Made by a program: the position numbers and the translations under genes
Origin: a bacterium
GTDB taxonomy: Bacteria > Verrucomicrobiota > Verrucomicrobiia > Limisphaerales > UBA11358
Direction of reading: 5' to 3'
Length of the DNA stretch: 64,000 nucleotides
NCBI GenBank assembly: GCA_021780905.1
Contig: JAJXXW010000086.1
Span: 1-64,000, forward strand
In this document: piece after piece, positions 55,241-62,343 of the stretch
Layout of the letters: each line of letters begins with the position of its first letter
How positions within the stretch are numbered: the stretch's first letter is position 1
Notes under the pieces: generated by a model
The model's input: the letters and a program-made list of their open reading frames with translations, nothing else
The model's database searches: none
Told to the model about the DNA's origin: nothing

Positions 55241-55765
55241 TTTCAGTTCTCTTTCTTTCTGGTGGCGATTGATTCCGCCACCGCAAATAAATATGTGACC
55301 GGCAGCAGAACACCGTGAGAATTAAAAATACCGTTCCGGCAATACGTTTGTATTTATCTATGGGTCAAATTTCAAGGTTACTTCAAAGCCTCGGTTCTCA
55401 CTTTGACCCAATCCCCACGTTTAGCGCGTGGGGATTTCATTGCGGTAAAAGTTTCGCTCAATAGGCTCCACTGGTGGGGGGCTGAAAATAAAAAATCAAA
55501 ATCTCTCGCCAGATTGATTTTTATACGCACCATGAGATATGTATTCGACAGAGAACTACAATTACAGATTCCCATTACGGAAATAGTGATTGCGTTTTTA
55601 ACCGATAACACGGCGGATACCGTGTTCGTTGGCCATTCCCTTGTCTGAAATATGGCAAGGCGTTGGCAAATCCAAAGAGAATCGCTGTGAGTAATACTCC
55701 CTTGAACAAGGATAATGACCGGCAGCGTAAGATGGAAAAGTAGGAATCGTTGCATCATTGAATCA
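55241..55765. other. Noncoding segment before the structured RNA
   Basis: Open frames on both strands near 55378-55758 are mutually overlapping and have no domain, so I treat them as shadows. The region could hold the promoter of the RNA. No consensus promoter with correct spacing was found. Confidence 0.4.
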
Positions 55766-56208
55766 CAGTCTCAATAGGGAGACTGGCAAAAAAGGTGGAG
55801 TGCCAGCCATGAATTCAACTGAAACCGTAAGGACTTTTCCATCAATGAACTCTCACCGAACTTGGGTGCGAACCAAGCGAGGCTGGGAGCGTGGTTGAAT
55901 AAAGAGAAACGAAGGCTGAATGAAACCTAATCAGTTTCGCCGGATAATCTGAAAATCAACAAACCACCAAATTCTTGACGATACCAAGAAGACGTTAAAA
56001 GCGGGATGCAATTCAAACGTAGGTTAAGGTGGGCTATGAGGGTAAAAGATTCCTCTGGCGCAGTGACGGATTGGCGAAAGCGAATCCTTCATTTTTTAAT
56101 CCCCTGATTCACAGGGATTATACTGCGTCAGAGGGTAAGAGATTCTTCAGGAAAAGCAGCGCACAGTTAAAGTGTTGCCTTGTGTAACAGGAAGCTAACC
56201 GCACCGAT
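55766..56208 (+). ncRNA. Highly structured RNA, possibly an orphan HEARO/omega-RNA-like element
   Basis: About 440 bases without open frames fold into many helices by eye. These include a hairpin at 55766-55785 (CAGTCTC/GAGACTG) and CTTGG/CCAAG at 55861-55877. CTCTC pairs with GGGAG around it. GTGGTTGA (55891-55898) pairs with TCAA..CCAC near 55967. TTCTTG/CAAGAA lies near 55972-55988 and ACGTT/AACGT near 55992-56020. A three-way junction CCTCTGGCGCAGT / ACTGCGTCAGAGG (56052-56134) encloses GGATT-GCGAAAGC-AATCC with a GAAA tetraloop and AATCCC/GGGATT. GNRA loops and purine-rich unpaired parts indicate the plus strand. An ATGAAC start near 55845, AGAAACGAAGGCTGAATGAA and TTGCCTTGTGTAACAGG recall HEARO (IscB omega) RNA as I remember it. 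No IscB is nearby. Confidence 0.6.
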
Positions 56209-56210
56209 TC

Positions 56211-57440
56211 TCACCTGCCCACTTCACCAAGGAAAGTTTCCTTTGCGGTTTCCAAATCCATTTGCCCTAAATGATTGTAAAATTGCAGTTCCGGCTTAAA
56301 GCGATTCTCCGCCTTTAACTTTTTGTATCGCTCAATCGCCTCTGGTCGCCACCATTCCATTATCGTATTAACGTCGCCTTGAAATAATGGTTTCAACTTC
56401 AATTCATCTTCGCCAATCTTGCCAGTGAGAAATTCTTTGGTGTTTTCGTAGAACGATGAAAAATAAACGCCACGCTCGTAGCCGGTTTGGAATTCATCAA
56501 TCGGAATTCCTGCGGCCTCGTAAATCAATTTCAGCACATGGCCTTTGTAGTTCGTGACGGGTCCGCTGGTGTCTTCGTCCTGCTTCATCATTTCAGCGAA
56601 TTCCTTTGCCTTGGATTTCTTCACATATTGCAGCCATTTCTTGTAAATATGTGCGTCCGGCTGAATCGAAACTTTCCCTTTCGTCACGTCGAGACGCTTC
56701 CACCATTTCATGCCGTCATACATGGATGGAAAACCGTAAAGACTGGTCGTTGTCATACCCGCAAGGACATCGCCAAATCGCAACTGCCATTCGTTGCGGA
56801 TGATTTCAGACGTAATCAGCGCCGCAATCAATTTGCCGCCAAGAAAATTGAATCCGAAAGGCTGCGTCGGAACGATGGTTGCGCCGTTGGCCGTGTTCCT
56901 TAACTTGCCATCGTGTTTGCCTTTGGAACCGTTCCGCTGGCTTGGTGTCCAGCCAATATAATCGTCACGACATTTGATTGCGTGAAAATCGCTGCTGACA
57001 ACGCCCAATCCTAAAACCAGCCAGGGAAAATCATAACCCAAGCGGACGCCCCTTGTGATATGCCGTAGCGGTCTGCTTTCCTCTTGGTTTGTGTCCACCA
57101 CCAGAAATTTTATGAATCGTCCCGGCGTCTGATTAAAAATGCCGGTGCTGACATACAGGCGATAAATTTCCCAAAGTTTTTTTAGCTGGTCGTCGTCACA
57201 AATGACCACCTTTGGTTTCAACTTTTCAATATGGGCGATGGTTGACGATTCATCGTTGAAATCATTTGGTTTCCACAAACACGCTTTTGCATCGTGAACC
57301 GCCGCCCGCACAGTAACGAATTTGTCTTGAAGCTCATCGCATTTTTTGTGGAATGTGAAATCCACAACATCGAGCGACTTTAGGAACCGCACGTTTTTCA
57401 GCAGTTCCGCCTTCTCCGCTTCAAGGTCAAATTGTTTCAT
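56211..57440 (-). CDS. DruA-like (DUF4338) protein
   Basis: This 409-residue protein has no signal peptide. Its core pattern is RDDYIGWTPSQRNGSKG, then an NGATIVPTQPFGFNFLGGKL stretch, LIAALITSEIIRNEW, RFGDVLAGMTTTSLYG and SMYDGMKWWKRLDVTKGK. This fits the DUF4338 family, which includes DruA of the Druantia antiphage system and relatives in phages. The Druantia helicase DruE and other Druantia genes are absent, so the role here is open. The gene is convergent with the structured RNA: its stop at 56211 lies 2 bases from the RNA end. It is 12 bp downstream of the next gene, with which it forms an operon. Confidence 0.65.
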   Translation of the reverse strand: MKQFDLEAEKAELLKNVRFLKSLDVVDFTFHKKCDELQDKFVTVRAAVHDAKACLWKPNDFNDESSTIAHIEKLKPKVVICDDDQLKKLWEIYRLYVSTGIFNQTPGRFIKFLVVDTNQEESRPLRHITRGVRLGYDFPWLVLGLGVVSSDFHAIKCRDDYIGWTPSQRNGSKGKHDGKLRNTANGATIVPTQPFGFNFLGGKLIAALITSEIIRNEWQLRFGDVLAGMTTTSLYGFPSMYDGMKWWKRLDVTKGKVSIQPDAHIYKKWLQYVKKSKAKEFAEMMKQDEDTSGPVTNYKGHVLKLIYEAAGIPIDEFQTGYERGVYFSSFYENTKEFLTGKIGEDELKLKPLFQGDVNTIMEWWRPEAIERYKKLKAENRFKPELQFYNHLGQMDLETAKETFLGEVGR

Positions 57441-57452
57441 GGCAGCATCGCC

Positions 57453-58307
57453 TTACTTTGCCTTGGCGATTATGTAGGTCGTGCCACGGCCTTTGCCGTT
57501 CTTTTTCAACTGCTTGCCGACCAGAACGCCAATGCCGGATTCTTTGTTGTGAATGTTGGTCGTTTTGATGCCCTTCTTATTCAACGCAGCTTTGATTTCA
57601 GACATTTTGCGTTCCTTGCCGTCGCTCATCACTTCCAAAATACCGGCGAGCAGTTTAGTTGAGCCTTTCCCTGTATCGCCAGATTCAGGTTTTGTTTTTT
57701 TGACTGAAATTTTGAAGGCTTCGACGATTTCAGAAAATTCCGGTTCGGCGAAGATGCCCTCAAACGTGTAACCGCACTTGGGCGACACGAGTTTTTCGAG
57801 CTTTAATTTCGCTCCGTCGAGCATGGTTTTCAATTCGCCTTTTAGCGTCTGCTTGGCCGTTTCAATCGCAAGCCATGCGGAATCAATTTCGTTTTCAGCC
57901 TTTGAATCAATGTTTTCACTCATAACTTGGTTTTGTGGTTTGTGTAGTTTTTTACATTTCGGGCATATCGCCGGAAAATCTTCAATCAATTCGCCCCACG
58001 GCGAAAACAGCGGTGGAATGATTTTCTTGCCGCAGCCGATGCACGGACGGCGTTTCTGTTCCAGTTCGGATTCTTTGTATTTGGGAAGTTTCGTTTTCCA
58101 TTCGCCGGTTTCAAATTCATGTGCGCCGTCCCGCTGCTGCATTATCTTTAGAAATTTCTGATACCCTTCCGCACCAACGAAGATTTTTTCCGCCAACCAT
58201 TGCCGCCGTTTGGGGTCTTTGATTTTGGACAACTCACGATTCAGCCAGTATTCCGGCGGAATCGTTAATGCGTCGTCTGCGTTCATTTTCGTAGTGTTGT
58301 AATCCAT
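57453..58307 (-). CDS. Hypothetical protein with zinc-ribbon-like cysteines and C-terminal winged helix
   Basis: This roughly 284-residue protein starts at the ATG at 58307 (MDYNTTKMNADDAL). The frame is open 27 codons upstream, but that part looks non-native. It carries CIGCGKKIIPP and AICPKCKKLHK, two CxxC pairs about 30 residues apart, a likely zinc site. The helical middle ends in LKLEKLVSPKCGYTFEG. The C-terminal 70 residues (ILEVMSDGKERKMSEIKAAL, TTNIHNKESGIGVLVGKQLK) look like a winged helix. It is the upstream partner of the DruA-like gene. Function is unknown; DNA or RNA binding is plausible. Confidence 0.65.
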   Translation of the reverse strand: MDYNTTKMNADDALTIPPEYWLNRELSKIKDPKRRQWLAEKIFVGAEGYQKFLKIMQQRDGAHEFETGEWKTKLPKYKESELEQKRRPCIGCGKKIIPPLFSPWGELIEDFPAICPKCKKLHKPQNQVMSENIDSKAENEIDSAWLAIETAKQTLKGELKTMLDGAKLKLEKLVSPKCGYTFEGIFAEPEFSEIVEAFKISVKKTKPESGDTGKGSTKLLAGILEVMSDGKERKMSEIKAALNKKGIKTTNIHNKESGIGVLVGKQLKKNGKGRGTTYIIAKAK

Positions 58308-58406
58308 CGCAGAATTAACGCAAGAAAAAATTAGCGGCAATGCTGTTGCCAGTTTTTGCGTCCCGTGAAATCGTCCAGTCACAAACATTAAATCAATGAC
58401 GGTTTA

Positions 58407-58817
58407 ATGAAAACGAAAGACAACAAAATGAAAACGAACAAAAACAACAAACCCGTAACGCAGGATGAAATCAGCCGAGTGTTGGCCGCACTCGACGCAA
58501 CGGAATTGAGCCGGTTGGCGAACGAAAAGAAACAGGCGAGCCTTGAGCCGATGATTGCCGAATACGGCCAGACGGAAAATCGCTTGGTTGAACTTCGCAA
58601 GACGATTCGTGAAGTGAATCCGAATTGGAATCCGCCGACACTCGCCGACCGGATTCTTGGATTCATCAAATCCAAGGGCAAGGCAACCGCCGACGAAATT
58701 GTGAAAGAATTCACCGGCTCGGCCACGTCGTATCTGATTCGTAACGTCTTGAAGAAAAAGACGGATTCACTGTGGACGGCCAAGGATGGAAAATTCTCCG
58801 CCGTGACGCCGGCCTGA
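58407..58817 (+). CDS. Hypothetical protein with winged-helix-like C-terminus
   Basis: This 136-residue protein has a basic N-terminus and a helical middle (DEISRVLAALDATELSRLAN). The C-terminal unit has a winged-helix pattern (LADRILGFIKSKGKATADEI, VKEFTGSATSYLIRNVLKKK). It is divergent from the zinc-ribbon/DruA-like operon and shares its upstream region, so it may regulate it. No family is recognised. It ends in a good terminator. Confidence 0.65.
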   Translation: MKTKDNKMKTNKNNKPVTQDEISRVLAALDATELSRLANEKKQASLEPMIAEYGQTENRLVELRKTIREVNPNWNPPTLADRILGFIKSKGKATADEIVKEFTGSATSYLIRNVLKKKTDSLWTAKDGKFSAVTPA

Positions 58818-58830
58818 CAGACGGCCAAAC

Positions 58831-58867
58831 AAAAACCCCAAAGGTTAAACGCCTTTGGGTTTCTTTT
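58831..58867. terminator. Bidirectional terminator between convergent genes
   Basis: CCCAAAGG / CCTTTGGG stem with A-run before and T-run after. It lies between the stops at 58817 (plus) and 58881 (minus). Confidence 0.85.
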
Positions 58868-58880
58868 TGCGCCAGATTCG

Positions 58881-59231
58881 TTATGGCGTGTGTTTCTGAA
58901 TCCACTGATTCACTTTGTCCAAATACGCCTTAACGTCTGTGGCGACGTTATACGTCAAACGGTAGGGAATCGTTTCACCCTCGGCGTATGAGCCGTCATC
59001 GTTGCCAACGTCAATCGGAATTCCGTTGGAACCTTCCCAGAACGGCGTGGCGAACACCAAAAACCACACGGAACCATTTACGATGATTCCCTTGTCAGCG
59101 GCCAGCGGCCACATGAGCGAGCCGCCCTTGTTGTCCAATTCAATCCGTTTGTCGGCCTTCAAAATTGCCGGAAACAATTTTTCGTATAGGTAGTCGAGTT
59201 TTTTGTCTGTCGTTTTTGTTGCTGTTTTCAT
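58881..59231 (-). CDS. Hypothetical cytoplasmic protein
   Basis: This 116-residue protein is mixed alpha/beta: KLDYLYEKLFPAILKADKRI, SLMWPLAADKGIIVNGSVWF, LVFATPFWEG, and a helical end YLDKVNQWIQKHTP. There is no signal peptide and no known motif. ATG 59231 is chosen because the ten codons upstream are not protein-like. It sits just before the island integrase on the opposite strand. Confidence 0.6.
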   Translation of the reverse strand: MKTATKTTDKKLDYLYEKLFPAILKADKRIELDNKGGSLMWPLAADKGIIVNGSVWFLVFATPFWEGSNGIPIDVGNDDGSYAEGETIPYRLTYNVATDVKAYLDKVNQWIQKHTP

Positions 59232-59450
59232 TGTGGCAGCAATTAAACACGGTGGCCGCACATGGGCAACAATGATTTCACTGGCAACTTTTTTTAATGT
59301 GTTTTGAAAATATAAAAAATTTATCTGCCATGCGTTTTGAGGTAAGATTGTCCCCGTAACAAAAGGACGGACAGGCTTCGTTAGCGGTCTTCATTGGGAT
59401 GATGATTCTCGTTGCCGGGAGTTCCTCTTTGCGTATCCAGAGGGAAAATT

Positions 59451-60644
59451 ATGAGAATAAACACAACAGATAAATACATCCCCATTCGTAGGGGATTTCC
59501 GAAAGTCTATCGCTACCAAAAAGAGGGTAATGATTATTTTTTGGTGGATGGACGGTCAAGAACGTGGGGTTTGAACATCCGCAAGAATTTCAATTTCAAA
59601 GAAGACGCCTTGAACTTTGCCAAGGAGATTGAAAATCAAATTCAGGCGAACGGAAAAGCCGTGGCCGAAAACAGAATTTACCAAGACAGGGAAATTGAGC
59701 GTTTGGACACGATGCTGAAACCATTTGGGAAAACCTTGCCTCAAGCGGTGACGTTCTACGTTCAATTCATGCAGGACGAAATGAAAAAATCAGTTATTCC
59801 GCTGATTAAAGATTTGTGCCTGAAATGGTATGAGTCCAAGCGTGACTCGAAAAATAATCCATTGCGGCCAAAAACCAAAAGCGAACTTAAAATTTATTGG
59901 CGGTTCATCACTCAAAACTTGGGCGAATACAAGCCGCACGAAGTGACGCACGACATGGCCGAAAAATTGATTCAAGACGTGAACAGCAGCGACACGAACT
60001 ACACGAGAAAAACCTATCTTAAATTCGTTCGTGACTTTTTCAAATGGTGCGTTGAAAGGGGATATGTTTCAAAAAATCCGACGGAAAAAATTAAGGTGAA
60101 ATTGAATCCTGACGTAATTGAATTCTATGAGCCGAGCGAAATTGAATATCTTCTGCGTTTGTGTGAGGATAAATTTCCGTCGCTGGTGGGATATTATTGC
60201 CTGACGATATTTGGCGGGTTGCGCCCAACCGAAGCGCAGCGGATGGAATGGAAAGACGTTAATTTTGAAACCAAGCAAATCTTCGTGAACAAATTCGGAA
60301 AGGTAGGGGCGAGACGGGTTGACTTGAAAAATACGGATGCGCTTTGGGTTTGGTTGGAACACATTAAAAACAAGCATTCAGACCAACCGCTAAACCCATT
60401 AAAAAATCACGCCAAATTACAACGGAATTCCCGTGAGGCGTTTCGTGAATGGACGCCTCGCAAGAAATGGATTCAAGATGGCTTGAGACATTCGTTTGGG
60501 ACGTATTATTACAACCTGACACGCAACATTTTTGAAACCGTGTATGTGATGGGCAATTCCGAACGAATCGCAAAGAAGCATTATCTCCGTGAGGTTTCGC
60601 CCAAATGGACGGAAAAGTATTGGGCAATCAGGCCAACGCCATGA
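59451..60644 (+). CDS. Tyrosine recombinase (island integrase)
   Basis: This 397-residue integrase starts at ATG 59451 with an AGAGGGA-type ribosome-binding site. An N-terminal arm-binding part is followed by the core-binding domain (VIPLIKDLCLKWYESKRDSK, FVRDFFKWCVERGY) and the catalytic domain. That domain has Arg in FGGLRPTEAQRMEW, Arg in DGLRHSFGTYYYN and the nucleophile Tyr likely in RIAKKHYLRE. As in the left-module integrase, the usual His positions are replaced (DGLR, GNSE). It lies 142 bp from the intact tRNA-Glu and reads toward it, the normal arrangement for an enzyme that inserted the island there. Confidence 0.92.
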   Translation: MRINTTDKYIPIRRGFPKVYRYQKEGNDYFLVDGRSRTWGLNIRKNFNFKEDALNFAKEIENQIQANGKAVAENRIYQDREIERLDTMLKPFGKTLPQAVTFYVQFMQDEMKKSVIPLIKDLCLKWYESKRDSKNNPLRPKTKSELKIYWRFITQNLGEYKPHEVTHDMAEKLIQDVNSSDTNYTRKTYLKFVRDFFKWCVERGYVSKNPTEKIKVKLNPDVIEFYEPSEIEYLLRLCEDKFPSLVGYYCLTIFGGLRPTEAQRMEWKDVNFETKQIFVNKFGKVGARRVDLKNTDALWVWLEHIKNKHSDQPLNPLKNHAKLQRNSREAFREWTPRKKWIQDGLRHSFGTYYYNLTRNIFETVYVMGNSERIAKKHYLREVSPKWTEKYWAIRPTP

Positions 60645-60672
60645 CGATACCGAAAAACACCAAAATTCGATT

Positions 60673-60698
60673 AGCCCCAGCGAAACTGGGGCTTTTTT
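60673..60698 (+). terminator. Integrase terminator
   Basis: A perfect 8-bp stem AGCCCCAG / CTGGGGCT with loop CGAAA is followed by a T run. It separates the integrase from the attachment region. Confidence 0.9.
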
Positions 60699-60713
60699 AT
60701 ACCCAAATTTGAT

Positions 60714-60734
60714 TTGTCAGAACCTTGTCAGAAG
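60714..60734 (+). repeat. TTGTCAGAA pair, putative integrase arm site (right)
   Basis: TTGTCAGAAC at 60714-60723 and TTGTCAGAAG at 60725-60734 are spaced by one base (11-bp period). The orientation is the same as the left-end pair at 48211-48230. It lies 52 bp from the att core. Confidence 0.6.
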
Positions 60735-60785
60735 AAAAAAGGGTTTTACGACCTTTGAAAATCATAAAACCCTTGTAAACATTAT

Positions 60786-60829
60786 TGGCGACCCTACCGG
60801 GAATCGAACCCGGGCTACCTCCGTGAAAG
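60786..60829 (-). repeat. attR: 3' half of tRNA-Glu serving as attachment core
   Basis: This is the partner of 47998-48041, identical over 44 bp. It begins at the anticodon loop and ends exactly with the encoded CCA, so insertion restored a complete tRNA gene on the right side. Confidence 0.93.
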
Positions 60830-60860
60830 GGAGGTGTCCTAACCGCTAGACCATAGGGTC
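60786..60860 (-). tRNA. tRNA-Glu (anticodon TTC)
   Basis: Read on the minus strand: acceptor GACCCTA pairs with TAGGGTC, the D-stem is GTC/GAC, the anticodon stem is CCTCC/GGAGG with loop CTTTCAC (anticodon TTC), the T-stem is CCGGG/CCCGG with loop TTCGATT, the discriminator is G73 and CCA is encoded. It is complete and presumably functional, and it hosts the island att site. Confidence 0.95.
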
Positions 60861-60956
60861 GCAAAAGGCGGTCAATTTATCAGCCGCACCGGGCTTGTCA
60901 CGCGGAAATTCACATTTGCTTCGACCCGTTTTTTCCCGTAGCTTGATTCCCTTTGC

Positions 60957-61829
60957 ATGAAAATCTTTATTGACGGCAAGTTTTGCAGCGAACGGGACGC
61001 CAAAGTGTCCGTGTTCGACCACGGTTTGCTTTATGGCGACGGTGTGTTTGAGGGCATTCGCGCTTACAACGGCCGGGTTTTCAAATTAAAGGAGCACATT
61101 GACCGGCTATTTTATTCAGCGAAGGCGATTCTGTTGGAAATTCCGATGACGCCAGCGCAGATGATGCAGGCCACGGTCGAGACCATCCGCGCGAACAAAT
61201 TGCGCGACTGCTACATCCGCCTCATTGTCACGCGCGGCATTGGCACGCTTGGCTTGAACCCGCGCAGTTGCAAAAATCCGTCCGTCATCATCATCGCCGG
61301 CAAAATCCAGGTTTATCCGGCGGAACTTTACGCGCGCGGCATGGCCATCGTGACCGTGCCAACCGTGCGCAATCTGCACAGCGCGGTCAACCCGGCCATC
61401 AAGTCGCTGAATTACTTGAACAACATTCTTGCCAAGATCGAGGCGAACAACGCCGGCGTGGAAGAGGCCGTGATGCTGAACGCCGAAGGTTTTGTCTCCG
61501 AATGCACGGCAGACAATTTGTTCATCATCAAAAACGGCGCGTTGCACACGCCGCCGCTTTACGCCGGCGCGCTTTACGGCATCACGCGCGGCACGGTGAT
61601 GGAACTGGCCGAACAGCTTGGCGTGAAAGTTTCCGAAACAAATCTGACGCGCTACGATTTGTTCAACGCGGACGAATGTTTTCTGACCGGCACCGGCGCG
61701 GAAATCATGCCCGTGATCAAGATTGACGGGCGCATGATTGGTTCCGGCAAGCCCGGTGCGTTGTCATTGCAATTGATTGCGGAATACCGCGCCTTGACGA
61801 AAGTCTCCGGTGAGCCGATTTATAAATGA
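60957..61829 (+). CDS. ilvE: Class IV aminotransferase, probable branched-chain amino acid aminotransferase
   Basis: This 290-residue PLP enzyme of fold type IV has the start KIFIDGKFCSERDAKVSVFD, GVFEGIRAYNG, PLP-binding Lys in IKSLNYLNNILAKIEA, and ending GTGAEIMPVIKIDGRMIG. These are typical of IlvE-type transaminases of leucine, isoleucine and valine with 2-oxoglutarate. D-amino acid aminotransferase or aminodeoxychorismate lyase are relatives, but length and motifs favour IlvE. It is the first chromosomal gene right of the island. mcsA starts one base after its stop. Confidence 0.88.
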   Translation: MKIFIDGKFCSERDAKVSVFDHGLLYGDGVFEGIRAYNGRVFKLKEHIDRLFYSAKAILLEIPMTPAQMMQATVETIRANKLRDCYIRLIVTRGIGTLGLNPRSCKNPSVIIIAGKIQVYPAELYARGMAIVTVPTVRNLHSAVNPAIKSLNYLNNILAKIEANNAGVEEAVMLNAEGFVSECTADNLFIIKNGALHTPPLYAGALYGITRGTVMELAEQLGVKVSETNLTRYDLFNADECFLTGTGAEIMPVIKIDGRMIGSGKPGALSLQLIAEYRALTKVSGEPIYK

Positions 61830-61830
61830 T

Positions 61831-62343
61831 ATGCAATGCTGCGTGTGCAAGGAAAAACCGGCGACGGTGCATCTGACCCAGATCGTGGGCGAGAAGATGC
61901 AGAAGCTGGATTTGTGCGAGGACTGCGCCAGGGCCAAAGGCATCACCGACCCGACGAGCTTCGCGATGGCGGACTTGATGCTCGGTCTCGGCGCGTCCCA
62001 GGAACTGGATCCGTCGGCGGCGGGCGCGGAATTATTGAAGTGTCCGCGCTGCGGTTTTTCGCAGGCGGATTTCAAGAAGTCCGGCCGGCTCGGCTGCCCG
62101 GAATGTTACCAAACGTTTGCAGAGGGCCTGGGCGGACTGCTCAAGACGATGCACAAAGGCACGCGCCACACCGGCAAGGCGCCGGAGGCGTTGCGCAAAT
62201 CGCGCGAGACCGGCGACCGGCTGAAGCTGCTCCAGAAAAAATTGAACAAGGCGGTCGAGGCTGAAGATTTTGAGACGGCGGCGGCCTTGCGCGACGAGAT
62301 CAAAGCCTTGAGCGGCGCGGCCCCGGCCAAGACGATCAAATGA
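61831..62343 (+). CDS. mcsA: McsA: zinc-finger activator of protein arginine kinase
   Basis: This 170-residue protein has two CxxC pairs near the N-terminus (MQCCVCKEKPA, LCEDCARAKG) and two more (KCPRCGFSQADF, GCPECYQTF). It ends in a UVR motif (LLQKKLNKAVEAEDFETAAA, LRDEIKAL) that mediates protein contact with UvrB/ClpC-like partners. McsA activates McsB arginine kinase. The ATG at 61831 is preferred to a GTG seven codons earlier inside ilvE. It overlaps mcsB by four bases (ATGA). Confidence 0.92.
   Translation: MQCCVCKEKPATVHLTQIVGEKMQKLDLCEDCARAKGITDPTSFAMADLMLGLGASQELDPSAAGAELLKCPRCGFSQADFKKSGRLGCPECYQTFAEGLGGLLKTMHKGTRHTGKAPEALRKSRETGDRLKLLQKKLNKAVEAEDFETAAALRDEIKALSGAAPAKTIK

Larger units (their letters stand above)
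47998..60829. mobile_element. Genomic island of about 12.8 kb in tRNA-Glu
   Basis: The island is bounded by the 44-bp att direct repeats. The tyrosine integrase (59451-60644) faces the intact tRNA at the right end, and base composition is AT-richer than on either side. Cargo: PEP-CTERM protein, giant RCC1-repeat protein, serine recombinase, beta-flower-like protein, two small coupled genes, a structured RNA, a DruA-like gene and three hypotheticals. No replication, conjugation or phage structural gene is seen, so it may be mobilised in trans. Confidence 0.88.

Noticed and set aside
55378-55758. A 126-residue protein on the minus strand with an apolar start
   Set aside because: It overlaps another open frame on the opposite strand, has no homologous pattern, and lies beside the structured RNA.
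55766-56208. Group II intron or retron RNA
   Set aside because: No domain V-like hairpin and no reverse transcriptase nearby.
56211-57440. A complete Druantia defence system
   Set aside because: Only a DruA-like gene is present; no DruE helicase or other Druantia genes lie in the island.
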